Positions 33,689-42,412 of a DNA stretch of 49,966 bases are shown one piece after another. Every line of letters starts with the position of its first letter. Position 1 is the stretch's first letter. The translations under genes were made by a program, and so were the position numbers. The DNA is from Bacilli bacterium (GTDB lineage: Bacteria; Bacillota_I; Bacilli_A; RFN20; CAG-826), in assembly GCA_017940265.1 (NCBI GenBank), contig JAGAYY010000034.1, forward strand, positions 1 through 49,966. The letters run 5' to 3'. The notes beneath the pieces are model-generated. The model was not told where the DNA came from. It did not search any database and worked only from the letters and a program-made list of their open reading frames with translations.

Positions 33689-35216
33689 AGCAAGATTAGC
33701 TGCAGTTATCATATCGGCTGTTCTTCTTACAGCCATCGCTGTCGTTACTGGTTTAGCCCTTATCGGTGGTGTTTTTGGTGATAACATCTTACTCAACAAC
33801 ATGTTAAACCTCATGACCATTGGTATGGTGGTTATTTTCGTTACTATTGTTTACTTATATGTTTCTAATTTATCGATGATTAAAACATTACAAGACGATA
33901 ACGAATATAACTTAGGTGTGAGAAGTGCTTTCTTTAACATGTACGCTTTCCAAAAACGTGTTGAAATGCGTTTAAGATTCAATAGAATTGGCAAAAAAGC
34001 GGAGCACATTATCGCTTTTACATTCTCTTCTTTAGTCATTTCTCAAAACGTTAATAGAAACCACGAAATCTATTTAATTAATAACCACATCGCCAATTTC
34101 TTAGAAGAATTACCTCCTAAGATTGGCGCGAAGAAGAGAGACTTTGTCTATGCCTTCTCCCGCGGCTCTTTCTTAATCTACTGCGCTAAACAAAATGAAC
34201 TAGCTATTCAAAATATCTGTGAAATCATCGCTAAAGATGTTTATGAATTTGGCGAACAAAACTGCCGTCATATTTGGGTGCAACCATTCTTCGGTGTCAC
34301 TCGTGTCTATGATAGTGAACTTTTAACTCACCAAATTGAAAACGCTTTACTAGCGAGAGATAACTCAGAAAAGAACTTTGAAACAATTACTTACTATCAA
34401 GATTCTTTCCGTAAATCTGTTTCCTCTAACGATATTGAGGAATTAACACAAGCCTTAGAAAACAAAGAATTTGTTGTTTATTATCAACCAAAATTTGATT
34501 TAGCAAAAAGACAATTTATTTCTTCAGAAGCTTTAATCAGATGGAATTCCAAAAAGTATGGTTTATTAGCCCCAACTAAGTTCCTTAACAAAGCGGAATC
34601 CATTGGTTTAATCCACGATATTGATATCTATGTCTTAAGACAAGTTTGTGAAGACTTAAATGAATTGATTAGAAGAGGTAGAAGAGTCTTACCAGTCTCC
34701 GTTAACTTCTCTTTGTACGAATTCTATAGTGCGAACTTCTTAGATACCATTATGGGTATCTTAGATGAATTCAAAGTTCCAGCGAACTTAATTGAAATTG
34801 AAATTACTGAAGCGACTTCTCAAGCTAACCAATTCTTATCCATCTCCATTATTAAGAAACTCAAAGAAAATGGTATTCGAGTTTTAATGGATGACTTTGG
34901 TATTGGTTTCTCTAACGTCGGTAACTTAAGAAAGATTCCATTCGACGTTGTTAAGATTGATAAGTCATTTATTGATGGCATCGTTAACGACACTAAATCA
35001 CGTGAAATCGTGAGATTCTTAATTGGTCTATGTAAGATCAATGGTATGGAAGTTGTCGCTGAAGGTGTTGATAACAAAGAACAAGTTGAAATCTTAAAGA
35101 AAGCCAAATGTGATACCATTCAAGGTTTCTATTATTCTGAAGCCTTAGAAAAGAAAGCTTTCGAAAAATTCTTAGATAATAACCCATTTGAAAAGAAGGA
35201 GGGCTCTAACGTATGA
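33675..35216 (+). CDS. Membrane EAL-domain c-di-GMP phosphodiesterase
   Basis: Two N-terminal membrane helices (residues ~8-32 and ~38-60) precede a degenerate GGDEF domain (RGSF at the signature position) and an EAL domain from ~255. The EAL residues needed for hydrolysis are present: Glu285 in SSEALIRW, Asn in VSVNFS, Glu in EIEITEA, two Asp in LMDDFGIGFSN, Lys in VVKIDKSF, Glu in VVAEGVD and Gln in IQGFYYSE. It should cleave c-di-GMP to pGpG, lowering the ligand of the riboswitch that heads this operon. AAAGGAG before the ATG and a 14-nt overlap with sipW indicate tight co-expression. Confidence 0.93.
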   Translation: MKASRARLAAVIISAVLLTAIAVVTGLALIGGVFGDNILLNNMLNLMTIGMVVIFVTIVYLYVSNLSMIKTLQDDNEYNLGVRSAFFNMYAFQKRVEMRLRFNRIGKKAEHIIAFTFSSLVISQNVNRNHEIYLINNHIANFLEELPPKIGAKKRDFVYAFSRGSFLIYCAKQNELAIQNICEIIAKDVYEFGEQNCRHIWVQPFFGVTRVYDSELLTHQIENALLARDNSEKNFETITYYQDSFRKSVSSNDIEELTQALENKEFVVYYQPKFDLAKRQFISSEALIRWNSKKYGLLAPTKFLNKAESIGLIHDIDIYVLRQVCEDLNELIRRGRRVLPVSVNFSLYEFYSANFLDTIMGILDEFKVPANLIEIEITEATSQANQFLSISIIKKLKENGIRVLMDDFGIGFSNVGNLRKIPFDVVKIDKSFIDGIVNDTKSREIVRFLIGLCKINGMEVVAEGVDNKEQVEILKKAKCDTIQGFYYSEALEKKAFEKFLDNNPFEKKEGSNV

Positions 35217-35956
35217 TCATGATTATTGGTAGCCAACATGATGATATCCTCTATTTCGAAAGTGTTATCACTAACAAAAAAGAAGAACTCATCATGGGCA
35301 AATTCAAAGTGACCATTGGCACAATCTTTAACCAAGAGGTCATGTTAGTGGATCAAGTTAAAACAAATTACTTGAGTAGTGCCTTAACGTTATATCTCAT
35401 TGAGAAATATTTCGTGATCCTTGTTTTAGTGGTGGGTCGTTGTATCGCCTATTCAAAAGATTTAAAACCATTAGATATTGTTATTTCTAAGCATGTTGTC
35501 CTAGGGGATGTTGACCAAGTTAACGAAGACAATGTTAAATATGGTCAAGTGCCAGGATTTGAACAAGTCTTCGATGCTTCTGAAGATGTTGTTTCCTATT
35601 TAGAAAGCGCTTTTGAAAAGAGAACATTCTCTGTTTATAAAGAAGCTAACTTCATTTCCACGAGTGTGGACTATCATAAACCAGGTCAAATTTATGACAT
35701 TGAAGAATTTGAACATATTTTAGGCTTTGACACTAATGTGGTGTTTGACACAAATACCGGTGGTGTCGCTATTGGCTGTAGTCTCACTAAAGTGCCATTC
35801 GTCTCCATCAAAGTCGTGGAACGTTATTTAGAAAAGAATAGTGATGTTAATACATACTTAAAAGCGATGAAAGAATACGTCAATATCGGTAAAGCCGTTG
35901 TTACATGTATCGGTGATATTGGTCGTAATGAAATTATCACTGAAGGAGGTAAGTAA
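35213..35956 (+). CDS. Degenerate MTA/SAH nucleosidase-like protein
   Basis: The 247-aa protein follows the purine nucleoside phosphorylase-like fold of MtnN: MIMIIGSQHDDILYFESVI at the start, FKVTIGTIFNQEVMLVDQVKTNYLSSALTLYLIEKY, LKPLDIVISKHVVLGDVD and KYGQVPGFE. The nucleoside-binding region, normally around VEMEGAAIA, reads VVFDTNTGGVAIG, and the later catalytic Asp region (ISD) reads KVVERYLEK. Catalysis is thus doubtful. It may bind a purine nucleoside or nucleotide as a sensor. It overlaps the EAL gene by ATGA, has GGAGGG upstream, and its own end carries AAGGAGGT for the next gene. Three nucleotide-related genes in tandem is striking. Confidence 0.72.
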   Translation: MIMIIGSQHDDILYFESVITNKKEELIMGKFKVTIGTIFNQEVMLVDQVKTNYLSSALTLYLIEKYFVILVLVVGRCIAYSKDLKPLDIVISKHVVLGDVDQVNEDNVKYGQVPGFEQVFDASEDVVSYLESAFEKRTFSVYKEANFISTSVDYHKPGQIYDIEEFEHILGFDTNVVFDTNTGGVAIGCSLTKVPFVSIKVVERYLEKNSDVNTYLKAMKEYVNIGKAVVTCIGDIGRNEIITEGGK

Positions 35957-35957
35957 G

Positions 35958-38900
35958 ATGGCTAAATTCTTTAAAAACCGTTCCATTAAAATCTTCTTCC
36001 GTTTCGTGACGATTTTCCCAATCGCCTTCCTTATTGCTTTTGCTTTAGGTGGCACACTTTTAACATTCTTCTATGCGAGAACTAATGATATGGCTTTATT
36101 CTTAGCCTTAATCATTTTCTCTATCGCAATGATTGTTTTATATGGTGCTTATACCTTCTATGTCGTTAGACGTTTCCAAGTGGTCTTTATTAAAGGTTTA
36201 TATGGCACAACTATTTCTAACTTTGAAAATATTGCGAGAAATGAAAACGATTTCCGTGAATATCCAAGTAAACACTATAAAGAAATCGCGGAATTAAACG
36301 AACACGTTGATGTCTTAAGAAAAGAATTAATCGGTGCGACACTTATTCCTAATGAAAATAACTTTGATGATATTGAATTAGATTATATTGATAAAGAAAA
36401 ACATCTCGTCACTTTTGATTCTTTCAAAAGAGAACTTGATAACATCATTTTCAAATCTCAAAACTATCGTAATATCATTATTGAAACATATTACGCTCTT
36501 GAAGATGAAACCTTAACTAAGAAGAATATCGATTACATTCTCAAAGTCTTACAAGATAACTTCTATGATTATGAGCAACCACTATATGTTCTTGGTGAAG
36601 ATCAAAAGAGTATCTATCTCTATTTACCAAGAATTGATTCTTTAAGCAAAATCAAAGAACAATTAGAAACATGTATGCGTAGTGCTTCTATCTCTAAACG
36701 TCTCGCAGAAGGTATTACTCCATTAACTGCGCATTTCTCTGTGGTTTGTTATCCATATAGTGACGTTAATGAACTATTCCCAGACTTACGTTACGCGAAA
36801 CGTCAAGGTAACGATATTTTCTTCTACTTGCCAAACCGTTTACATTCCTTAAAGAGTAACGCTATTTTAAGAAATTCCACAAACCTCAACAGCATGAGTA
36901 AGATTATCGCTCCATTAGCGACCATGAAACATGGCTCAAATAACACTAATGAGAATAACAAGATTATTCAAAACACCATTAAGACAACCGCCCAATACTT
37001 TGGTATTAACTATGCTGGTATCATTGCCTTAGATTCTGTTAATAAACGTTATGTCATTGCTTATCAAGCAAATGATGATGAAATTAATCCATTATCTCAA
37101 GATGGCACTGTCAATCAGGCTTTAATACGCATAATGGACGAAACAAAGGACGATAATAGTTCTTATTACTTCTCATTAAGGAACCACGCGAATAACGCCT
37201 TAGGACGTCATTTAGACCGTATTGGACTAGAAAGTGGCTTCTATTATGTCATTAAGAATAACGATATTGTCCAAGGTGTTATTTATTTCTTTAATAAGAA
37301 CAAAGAATTAAAGTTCGATTCTTACATACAAGAATCTATGTTAATGCTCTGTACAAGAATCGGTTCATATTTGATCAGCGCGAAACGTGATAATGAAATT
37401 GAAAGCTCATTTGATGAAATCGATGCAATTCTTAAACTCGCTGATTTCTCTACATACCGTGTTAGTGCGGATGACTTCACTCTCTTAAATGGTAGTCAAA
37501 CCTTAAAAGCGTTATTCCCTACCGCTAAATTTGGTGAAAAATGTCATAAAGCTTTATATGGACTAGATATGCCTTGTAAAGACTGCCCGCTTCTTACAGG
37601 TAATAAGAAAACAGTGAAAAATGGTAGAGATAACTATGAAACATCCTTAGTGTTAGCTGATCACCATAATGTCTATCGTGTTTTAGCGATTAAGAATATT
37701 TACTCCCATAAATCACAAAGTCGTTATAACCAAGACTTACTTGTTAATTCCTTCCATACACTTGTTGAAAACTTACAAGATGTCTACACAATGAACGGTA
37801 AAGGTTATTTATTACTCTTAAGAATTGATAACTTAGAAGACCTTGTTAAAGAACATGGTTCTGAAGGTACTTTATCTATTCTCCGTGACTTCTCTAAACG
37901 TTTAAAGAAATTACATAATGGTTTAGAAAATATCTATTACTACACAAACCAATTCTTAGCGATGCTATTCTACGAATACGGCCAAACTGATATCTTAGAT
38001 GAATGTGAAAAGATCTACGCTGTCGCTAAGAACGTTGATAAGTCCGCGGACTATGTTTTAAATATCACCTTCTTACCAGTTTCTTATCCTCGTGCTTTCC
38101 CTAACGCGACAAGCTTAATTAAACAAGCTGACGTCTTCTCCACAAGAGGCCGCTATGAAATTAATAAGGACTATATCTATTTTGATGAAAATGATTACTC
38201 CAGAAGTGCGAATAGAGAAGAATACATTCTTTCTATTATTAAGAAATCATTCGGTGAAAAGACATATGATATCAACTTACAACCAATGGTTAGTTCCACT
38301 GATAAACAAATCTATGGCGCTGAGCTTCTCTTACGTATTTCTGATGATTATCGTAATATCGCCATGCGTACTGATGAAGTCGTTAATATTGCGGCGAAAC
38401 ACAATCAAATCGGTATCATTTCTCACGCCCTTCTTGATTTCACTGCTTCTTTGTATAAAGAATATGGTGTGATGTTCTTCTCATCTTTAGGATTTAGAAG
38501 ATTTGGTCTTAATACTGACTACTCCTTCTTTACCGATAAGAACTTCGCTAAAGATATTAAGAAATATATCGAAGACTTGAAACTTCCAAAACGTTTCATC
38601 GCTTTCGAAATTCCTGAACATGATGTATCTACACATATTGATGAATTCAAGAGCATCGCTAAAGTGCTTAGAGATCTCAATATCGTCTTAGTGTGTGACC
38701 AATATACAGGTCGATATATCTCTATTGAAATCTTAAAAGAAATCGGCTTCGATGAAGTGAAGATTTCTCGTAACCTTGTTAATCACATCGATAGTGATAA
38801 CCAACGTTTCAACTCTTTGAAACAATTACTCTTATTAATCAACCGTTTCGAAATGAAAGCTTCTATCGTCGGTGTTGAAAACATTGACCAATTCTTACTC

Positions 38901-39023
38901 ATCAAAGAAGTCGGTGTTGATGTCTTATTACAAGGCTTCTACTTCTTCAGACCATTAGAAAAACAAGCTTTAATTGAAACATTAAGAGGCACTAATAGAT
39001 TTAAGAAAGCTGATGAAGAATAA
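35958..39023 (+). CDS. Large membrane sensor with PAS, degenerate GGDEF and degenerate EAL domains
   Basis: The ATG at 35958 follows AAGGAGGT by 7 nt. Two membrane helices (residues ~15-38, ~43-68) lead to a cytoplasmic chain. It contains a degenerate GGDEF-like domain (~140-290), a GAF-like domain (~315-480), a PAS-like domain with the cysteine motif CHKALYGLDMPCKDC (~530-545), a second degenerate GGDEF (~600-740) and an EAL-like domain to the end. Of the EAL residues, Glu (GAELLLRI), Asn (FGLNTD), Glu (FEIPE), Lys (EVKISRN) and Gln (LLQGFYFF) remain. The DDFG pair reads CDQYTG, and the AEGVE motif reads VGVEN. It probably binds c-di-GMP without cleaving it. Last gene of the operon. Confidence 0.87.
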   Translation: MAKFFKNRSIKIFFRFVTIFPIAFLIAFALGGTLLTFFYARTNDMALFLALIIFSIAMIVLYGAYTFYVVRRFQVVFIKGLYGTTISNFENIARNENDFREYPSKHYKEIAELNEHVDVLRKELIGATLIPNENNFDDIELDYIDKEKHLVTFDSFKRELDNIIFKSQNYRNIIIETYYALEDETLTKKNIDYILKVLQDNFYDYEQPLYVLGEDQKSIYLYLPRIDSLSKIKEQLETCMRSASISKRLAEGITPLTAHFSVVCYPYSDVNELFPDLRYAKRQGNDIFFYLPNRLHSLKSNAILRNSTNLNSMSKIIAPLATMKHGSNNTNENNKIIQNTIKTTAQYFGINYAGIIALDSVNKRYVIAYQANDDEINPLSQDGTVNQALIRIMDETKDDNSSYYFSLRNHANNALGRHLDRIGLESGFYYVIKNNDIVQGVIYFFNKNKELKFDSYIQESMLMLCTRIGSYLISAKRDNEIESSFDEIDAILKLADFSTYRVSADDFTLLNGSQTLKALFPTAKFGEKCHKALYGLDMPCKDCPLLTGNKKTVKNGRDNYETSLVLADHHNVYRVLAIKNIYSHKSQSRYNQDLLVNSFHTLVENLQDVYTMNGKGYLLLLRIDNLEDLVKEHGSEGTLSILRDFSKRLKKLHNGLENIYYYTNQFLAMLFYEYGQTDILDECEKIYAVAKNVDKSADYVLNITFLPVSYPRAFPNATSLIKQADVFSTRGRYEINKDYIYFDENDYSRSANREEYILSIIKKSFGEKTYDINLQPMVSSTDKQIYGAELLLRISDDYRNIAMRTDEVVNIAAKHNQIGIISHALLDFTASLYKEYGVMFFSSLGFRRFGLNTDYSFFTDKNFAKDIKKYIEDLKLPKRFIAFEIPEHDVSTHIDEFKSIAKVLRDLNIVLVCDQYTGRYISIEILKEIGFDEVKISRNLVNHIDSDNQRFNSLKQLLLLINRFEMKASIVGVENIDQFLLIKEVGVDVLLQGFYFFRPLEKQALIETLRGTNRFKKADEE

Positions 39024-39030
39024 TTCTTCA

Positions 39031-40407
39031 TTAACCAATTAAGAAGTCTTCTTCAACGTAGTGATATTTGCTTTGGTCATCAAAGCGCATTTTGCTGCCC
39101 AATAATTGTAAGAAGGTAATAGGGCCAAGTCGACCAATAAACATCAATAAAATGATGATAATTTTACTACCATAACTTAAGTGAGGAGTGACACCCGCAC
39201 TAACGCCAACAGTACCGAAAGCGGAGAATACTTCGTAAATCAAGGCACTGGCTTTTGTGCTTTGTAAACCAAGGGCGGCGACATCCATCTTGGCTTCAAA
39301 GGCATAAATACCAATAAAGCTTAAGAAGATAACACTCACACCAAGAATAACTAAGGACATCGCTTTAACGATCACTTCGTTAGAATATCTTCTATGGAAT
39401 GAAGTCACTTTACGACCAGTTAAATAGCAAATCATCGCCAGGACAATAATATACAAAGTAGTGGTCTTAACGCCACCCGCGGTACCGAGTGGGTTACCAC
39501 CGAAGAACATTAAGAAGCAAGAGAAGACTTTATTAACCACACTTAATTTATCTTGGTCGATTGTGGCAAAGCCCGCAGTTCTACATGTCACTGATTGGAA
39601 TAAAGCGTCAAATGGACGTTGGAATCCTTGACCCATCCAGAACACTAAGAAACCAGTAACGATTAAGATACCGGTCATTAACAATGAAATCTTCGTGAAG
39701 ACACGTAATTGTGATAAGTTACGTTTTGCGAATATATCCATAACGACAAGGAATGAGATGCCGCCTAAGATAATAAGAAGCATGATATAAGAGCATAAAT
39801 AGTAATATGCCCAATCTGGTAATGTATCGATGAAACCACCGTTACCTCTAATAAGAGAAGAGTTACCAAATAAATCAAAACCAGCGTTGTTATATGATGA
39901 AATAGAAGTGAATAAAGAATTCCATAAGCCACTTCCAACATCATGAGAATATGTTAAAAAGACTGGTAAACCTAATAAGAAACCAATTAATTCGCAAGAG
40001 AAGGAAATTAAGATAATTTTTCTCACGAAAGTGGTGACCTGCGCCATATCTTCGTTATTGACCATTAAAGAGATAAATAAACGATCCTTAAACTGTAATT
40101 TACGGTTAAACAAAGTGAAGACGAAGGTGAATAAGGTAATAAAGCCTAAACCACCAACTTGGATAAGTAATAATAATATTAATTGACCAGCGAAAGTTAA
40201 TTCAGTAGCGATACCTTGGTTAAAACAGTTTAAACCAGTCACACAAGTCGCGGATGTCGCTAAGAATAAACAATCGATATAATTACCATAGTCATTCGCT
40301 GTTCTAGAAAATGGGAACATTAAAAGAACAGAGCCAATCAAGATGATGATGACAAATGAAAGAATAACTAGTAGGTAAGGATTAAGACGTTTCTTTTGAT
40401 CTTTCAT
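39031..40407 (-). CDS. ktrB: Ktr/Trk potassium uptake channel subunit
   Basis: This 458-aa membrane protein has the four pore-loop repeats of the TrkH/KtrB family: SATCVTGLN, SSYNNAGFD, SVTCRTAGFA and AFGTVGVSAG, each with its filter Gly. It drives K+ (with Na+) uptake and needs a cytosolic RCK partner (KtrA), which is not in this window. The ATG at 40407 is preferred to earlier non-ATG starts because it begins just before the first helix, though AAAAGGG lies ~14 nt upstream. It ends 8 nt from the convergent sensor gene, with no clear terminator between them. Confidence 0.94.
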   Translation of the reverse strand: MKDQKKRLNPYLLVILSFVIIILIGSVLLMFPFSRTANDYGNYIDCLFLATSATCVTGLNCFNQGIATELTFAGQLILLLLIQVGGLGFITLFTFVFTLFNRKLQFKDRLFISLMVNNEDMAQVTTFVRKIILISFSCELIGFLLGLPVFLTYSHDVGSGLWNSLFTSISSYNNAGFDLFGNSSLIRGNGGFIDTLPDWAYYYLCSYIMLLIILGGISFLVVMDIFAKRNLSQLRVFTKISLLMTGILIVTGFLVFWMGQGFQRPFDALFQSVTCRTAGFATIDQDKLSVVNKVFSCFLMFFGGNPLGTAGGVKTTTLYIIVLAMICYLTGRKVTSFHRRYSNEVIVKAMSLVILGVSVIFLSFIGIYAFEAKMDVAALGLQSTKASALIYEVFSAFGTVGVSAGVTPHLSYGSKIIIILLMFIGRLGPITFLQLLGSKMRFDDQSKYHYVEEDFLIG

Positions 40408-40438
40408 ACCGATAGGTATAACCCTTTTAGAAAAAAAT

Positions 40439-40456
40439 AGCAAGTTTTTGTGCTTG
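40439..40456 (-). terminator. Terminator hairpin upstream of ktrB
   Basis: TAGCAAG and CTTGCTA pair, with T-rich tracts on both sides (ATTTTTTT on the minus strand). It would stop minus-strand read-through from the plsC/dagK genes before ktrB. Confidence 0.75.
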
Positions 40457-40494
40457 CTATTATTTTTTCATGCAGTGGTGCGAGCGGGCTCACA

Positions 40495-40522
40495 AAAAGA
40501 AAAGAGTGAATATCATTCACTC
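40495..40522 (-). terminator. Terminator of the plsC-dagK operon
   Basis: On the minus strand GAGTGAAT and ATTCACTC flank GAT and are followed by TTTTCTTTTT. The stem begins inside the last codons of the acyltransferase gene. Confidence 0.85.
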
Positions 40523-41328
40523 AATTCCTTATACATAATGTCATGAACATAATTACAAAGTTCAGTGCCATTCATTGTGGAGTAATCTTCGTAATACAAT
40601 ACTTGAACGACCTTTAGTTCTACTTTACTAGAACGAGGGAATCTTTTATGGATTTGGCTTGTGCCTTTACAAGTCAAGATGACGATTGGACATTTAGTTT
40701 TAGTGGCAATATTGAAAGCGCCATTATGGAAGTCCGCTAAGATGACATGTTCTTCTTGACGGCTACCTTCTGGATAAACGCCAACACTTGAAGCACCTGA
40801 ACCAATTAATTCGGTGGCTTTCTTGAATTGTTCAAGAGATTGCATCTTGTCCGCTCTATTGACTGGCATATAACCATTACGCCACATGAATCTACCCGCT
40901 AATGGAATCTTCATATTGTCTTCTTTGGTGACAAAGGCTAAATCGTATTTACCTAATGCTTGAGCGGTGAGCATTGGATCAAATTTACTCTTATGATTGC
41001 TAACGAGTAAGAACTTTTCGTTCGGGATTTTCTCTAAGCCAATCTTCTTTACACGAATATTAGCGTGGTTATTGATATAAGCGATACCACTTGTTAATAA
41101 GAAGTGGGCGAATTTAGATGGTTTTGTATAATTTTTCTTATAAGAAACAGTGAATCTACCCGCTAAATCAAAGAAGATCCAGGCAATCGCTAAACCGCCA
41201 AAATAACCGGCAATAAATAAGACGATTGGGCGGTAAAAGTCATACCACATTTGGACAGGCCAAAATGTGAATGCACTGACAATGGATAAAATAGCGCCAA
41301 CGGCTACACAAAATATAGAAACAATCAT
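40513..41328 (-). CDS. plsC: 1-acyl-sn-glycerol-3-phosphate acyltransferase-like protein
   Basis: The 271-aa protein has two N-terminal membrane helices (residues ~1-20 and ~30-55), then a PlsC domain with NHKSKFD (NHX4D-type motif) and VYPEGSRQ. It would acylate lysophosphatidic acid to phosphatidic acid in membrane lipid synthesis. It lies 7 nt downstream of a diacylglycerol kinase gene, whose product also makes phosphatidic acid, so the pair supplies the same intermediate by two routes. A second PlsC-like protein is encoded at 1140-2462. Confidence 0.92.
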   Translation of the reverse strand: MIVSIFCVAVGAILSIVSAFTFWPVQMWYDFYRPIVLFIAGYFGGLAIAWIFFDLAGRFTVSYKKNYTKPSKFAHFLLTSGIAYINNHANIRVKKIGLEKIPNEKFLLVSNHKSKFDPMLTAQALGKYDLAFVTKEDNMKIPLAGRFMWRNGYMPVNRADKMQSLEQFKKATELIGSGASSVGVYPEGSRQEEHVILADFHNGAFNIATKTKCPIVILTCKGTSQIHKRFPRSSKVELKVVQVLYYEDYSTMNGTELCNYVHDIMYKELSE

Positions 41329-41335
41329 ATGTTAA

Positions 41336-42289
41336 TTATTCAACTTTAGCAGGTGGGACTAATTTGAGGGCTTTTGGACAGACTTCAACTTTGAATTCTT
41401 TACCACAAATCATTTCACCATCTACGCAAACGTCAAAGTCTTTTGGAGAAACCATTTTGATTTCTTTAGCTTGACGATAAACGATTTTCTTTCTCTTTCT
41501 ATCTAAATGTTTACCTTTGGTATATGTACCAATAATCATACCTAAGCCAAGGAATGTCATAGTCTTTAAAACACAGACATCGATTAAACCATCGGTGTTA
41601 TCACTCTTTGGAGCGCATTTGAATTGACCACCAACCCATTGACCTTGGGCTAAGGTGGCTAATAACATTTGTTTTTCATTAAGCTTTTCGCCATCAGCGA
41701 AAACTTCGATATCGTTGAAACGACCCCATTTCATGGCATCATGCTTTAAAGCATAGTCATATGGGTTTGTACCTTCTTTAGCGTCTTTTGGTAAACCATG
41801 TTCTTTATAGTAGTTACCACGAGCACCGACAATCGCGTCAAAACCAAAGTTAATAACGTTAATGGAATACATTGGTTCTCTTAAAGAAGCACCAGAGATT
41901 TTGCTTAAGTCAACTTCGATTGGTTGAGCGTTAATTAATGGTTTAAAATCACGATATTTTTCAACGTTTTCATTTGTGACACCATAGATTTTAACGAAGT
42001 CATTACCTGTACCAGTTGGTAAGATAGCGAGTTCAGCGTTATCAAAATCAACCATACCATTGACTGCTTCATTAACAGTGCCATCCCCGCCACAAGCATA
42101 AATTCTCACTGTGTCTTCAGCGTTCTTCTTTAAATAACCCTTTAAGAATTCGACGACGGCACGTGGACCTTGTGTCTTGTATATTTCGTAATCTAATCCT
42201 TCAAAGCTTTCTTTGATTTTTTGTTCAAAGGCTGCGCCGCCATCATTTGCCTTACCAGCGACCGGATTAAAAATAATTAAATGTTTCAT
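41336..42289 (-). CDS. dagK: Diacylglycerol/lipid kinase (DagK/YegS family)
   Basis: This 317-aa soluble kinase has the family blocks: IIFNPVAGKAN at the start, ACGGDGTVNEAVNG (the GGDGT nucleotide motif) and LPTGTGNDF. Later segments include SINVINFGFDAIVG and SDNTDGLIDVCVLK, and it ends in a C-terminal VDGEMI strand. It phosphorylates diacylglycerol to phosphatidic acid, returning lipid headgroup by-products to phospholipid synthesis. The ATG at 42289 follows AGAGGGA by ~9 nt. First gene of a two-gene operon with plsC. Confidence 0.93.
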   Translation of the reverse strand: MKHLIIFNPVAGKANDGGAAFEQKIKESFEGLDYEIYKTQGPRAVVEFLKGYLKKNAEDTVRIYACGGDGTVNEAVNGMVDFDNAELAILPTGTGNDFVKIYGVTNENVEKYRDFKPLINAQPIEVDLSKISGASLREPMYSINVINFGFDAIVGARGNYYKEHGLPKDAKEGTNPYDYALKHDAMKWGRFNDIEVFADGEKLNEKQMLLATLAQGQWVGGQFKCAPKSDNTDGLIDVCVLKTMTFLGLGMIIGTYTKGKHLDRKRKKIVYRQAKEIKMVSPKDFDVCVDGEMICGKEFKVEVCPKALKLVPPAKVE

Positions 42290-42373
42290 TTTGAAGTTCC
42301 CTCTTTCAAACAAGAAAAATATACCACACTAAGAAGAATATAAAAAATAAATTTTTTCTTGAGGAAAAAGACA

Positions 42374-42403
42374 TTTAACAAAACGTCTATTATTGTTTAC
42401 AAT
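42374..42403 (+). promoter_or_regulatory. Promoter with -10 close to the start codon
   Basis: TTAACA (42374-42379) and TACAAT (42398-42403) are 18 nt apart. Only 9 nt separate the -10 from the ATG and no Shine-Dalgarno sequence exists, so the leader is 0-3 nt at most. Confidence 0.65.
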
Positions 42404-42412
42404 ATTGGTGTT

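Noticed and set aside
33675..39023. Active diguanylate cyclases
   Set aside because: The GGDEF-like regions lack the GG(D/E)EF signature (RGSF in one protein, nothing comparable in the other), so they cannot be expected to make c-di-GMP.
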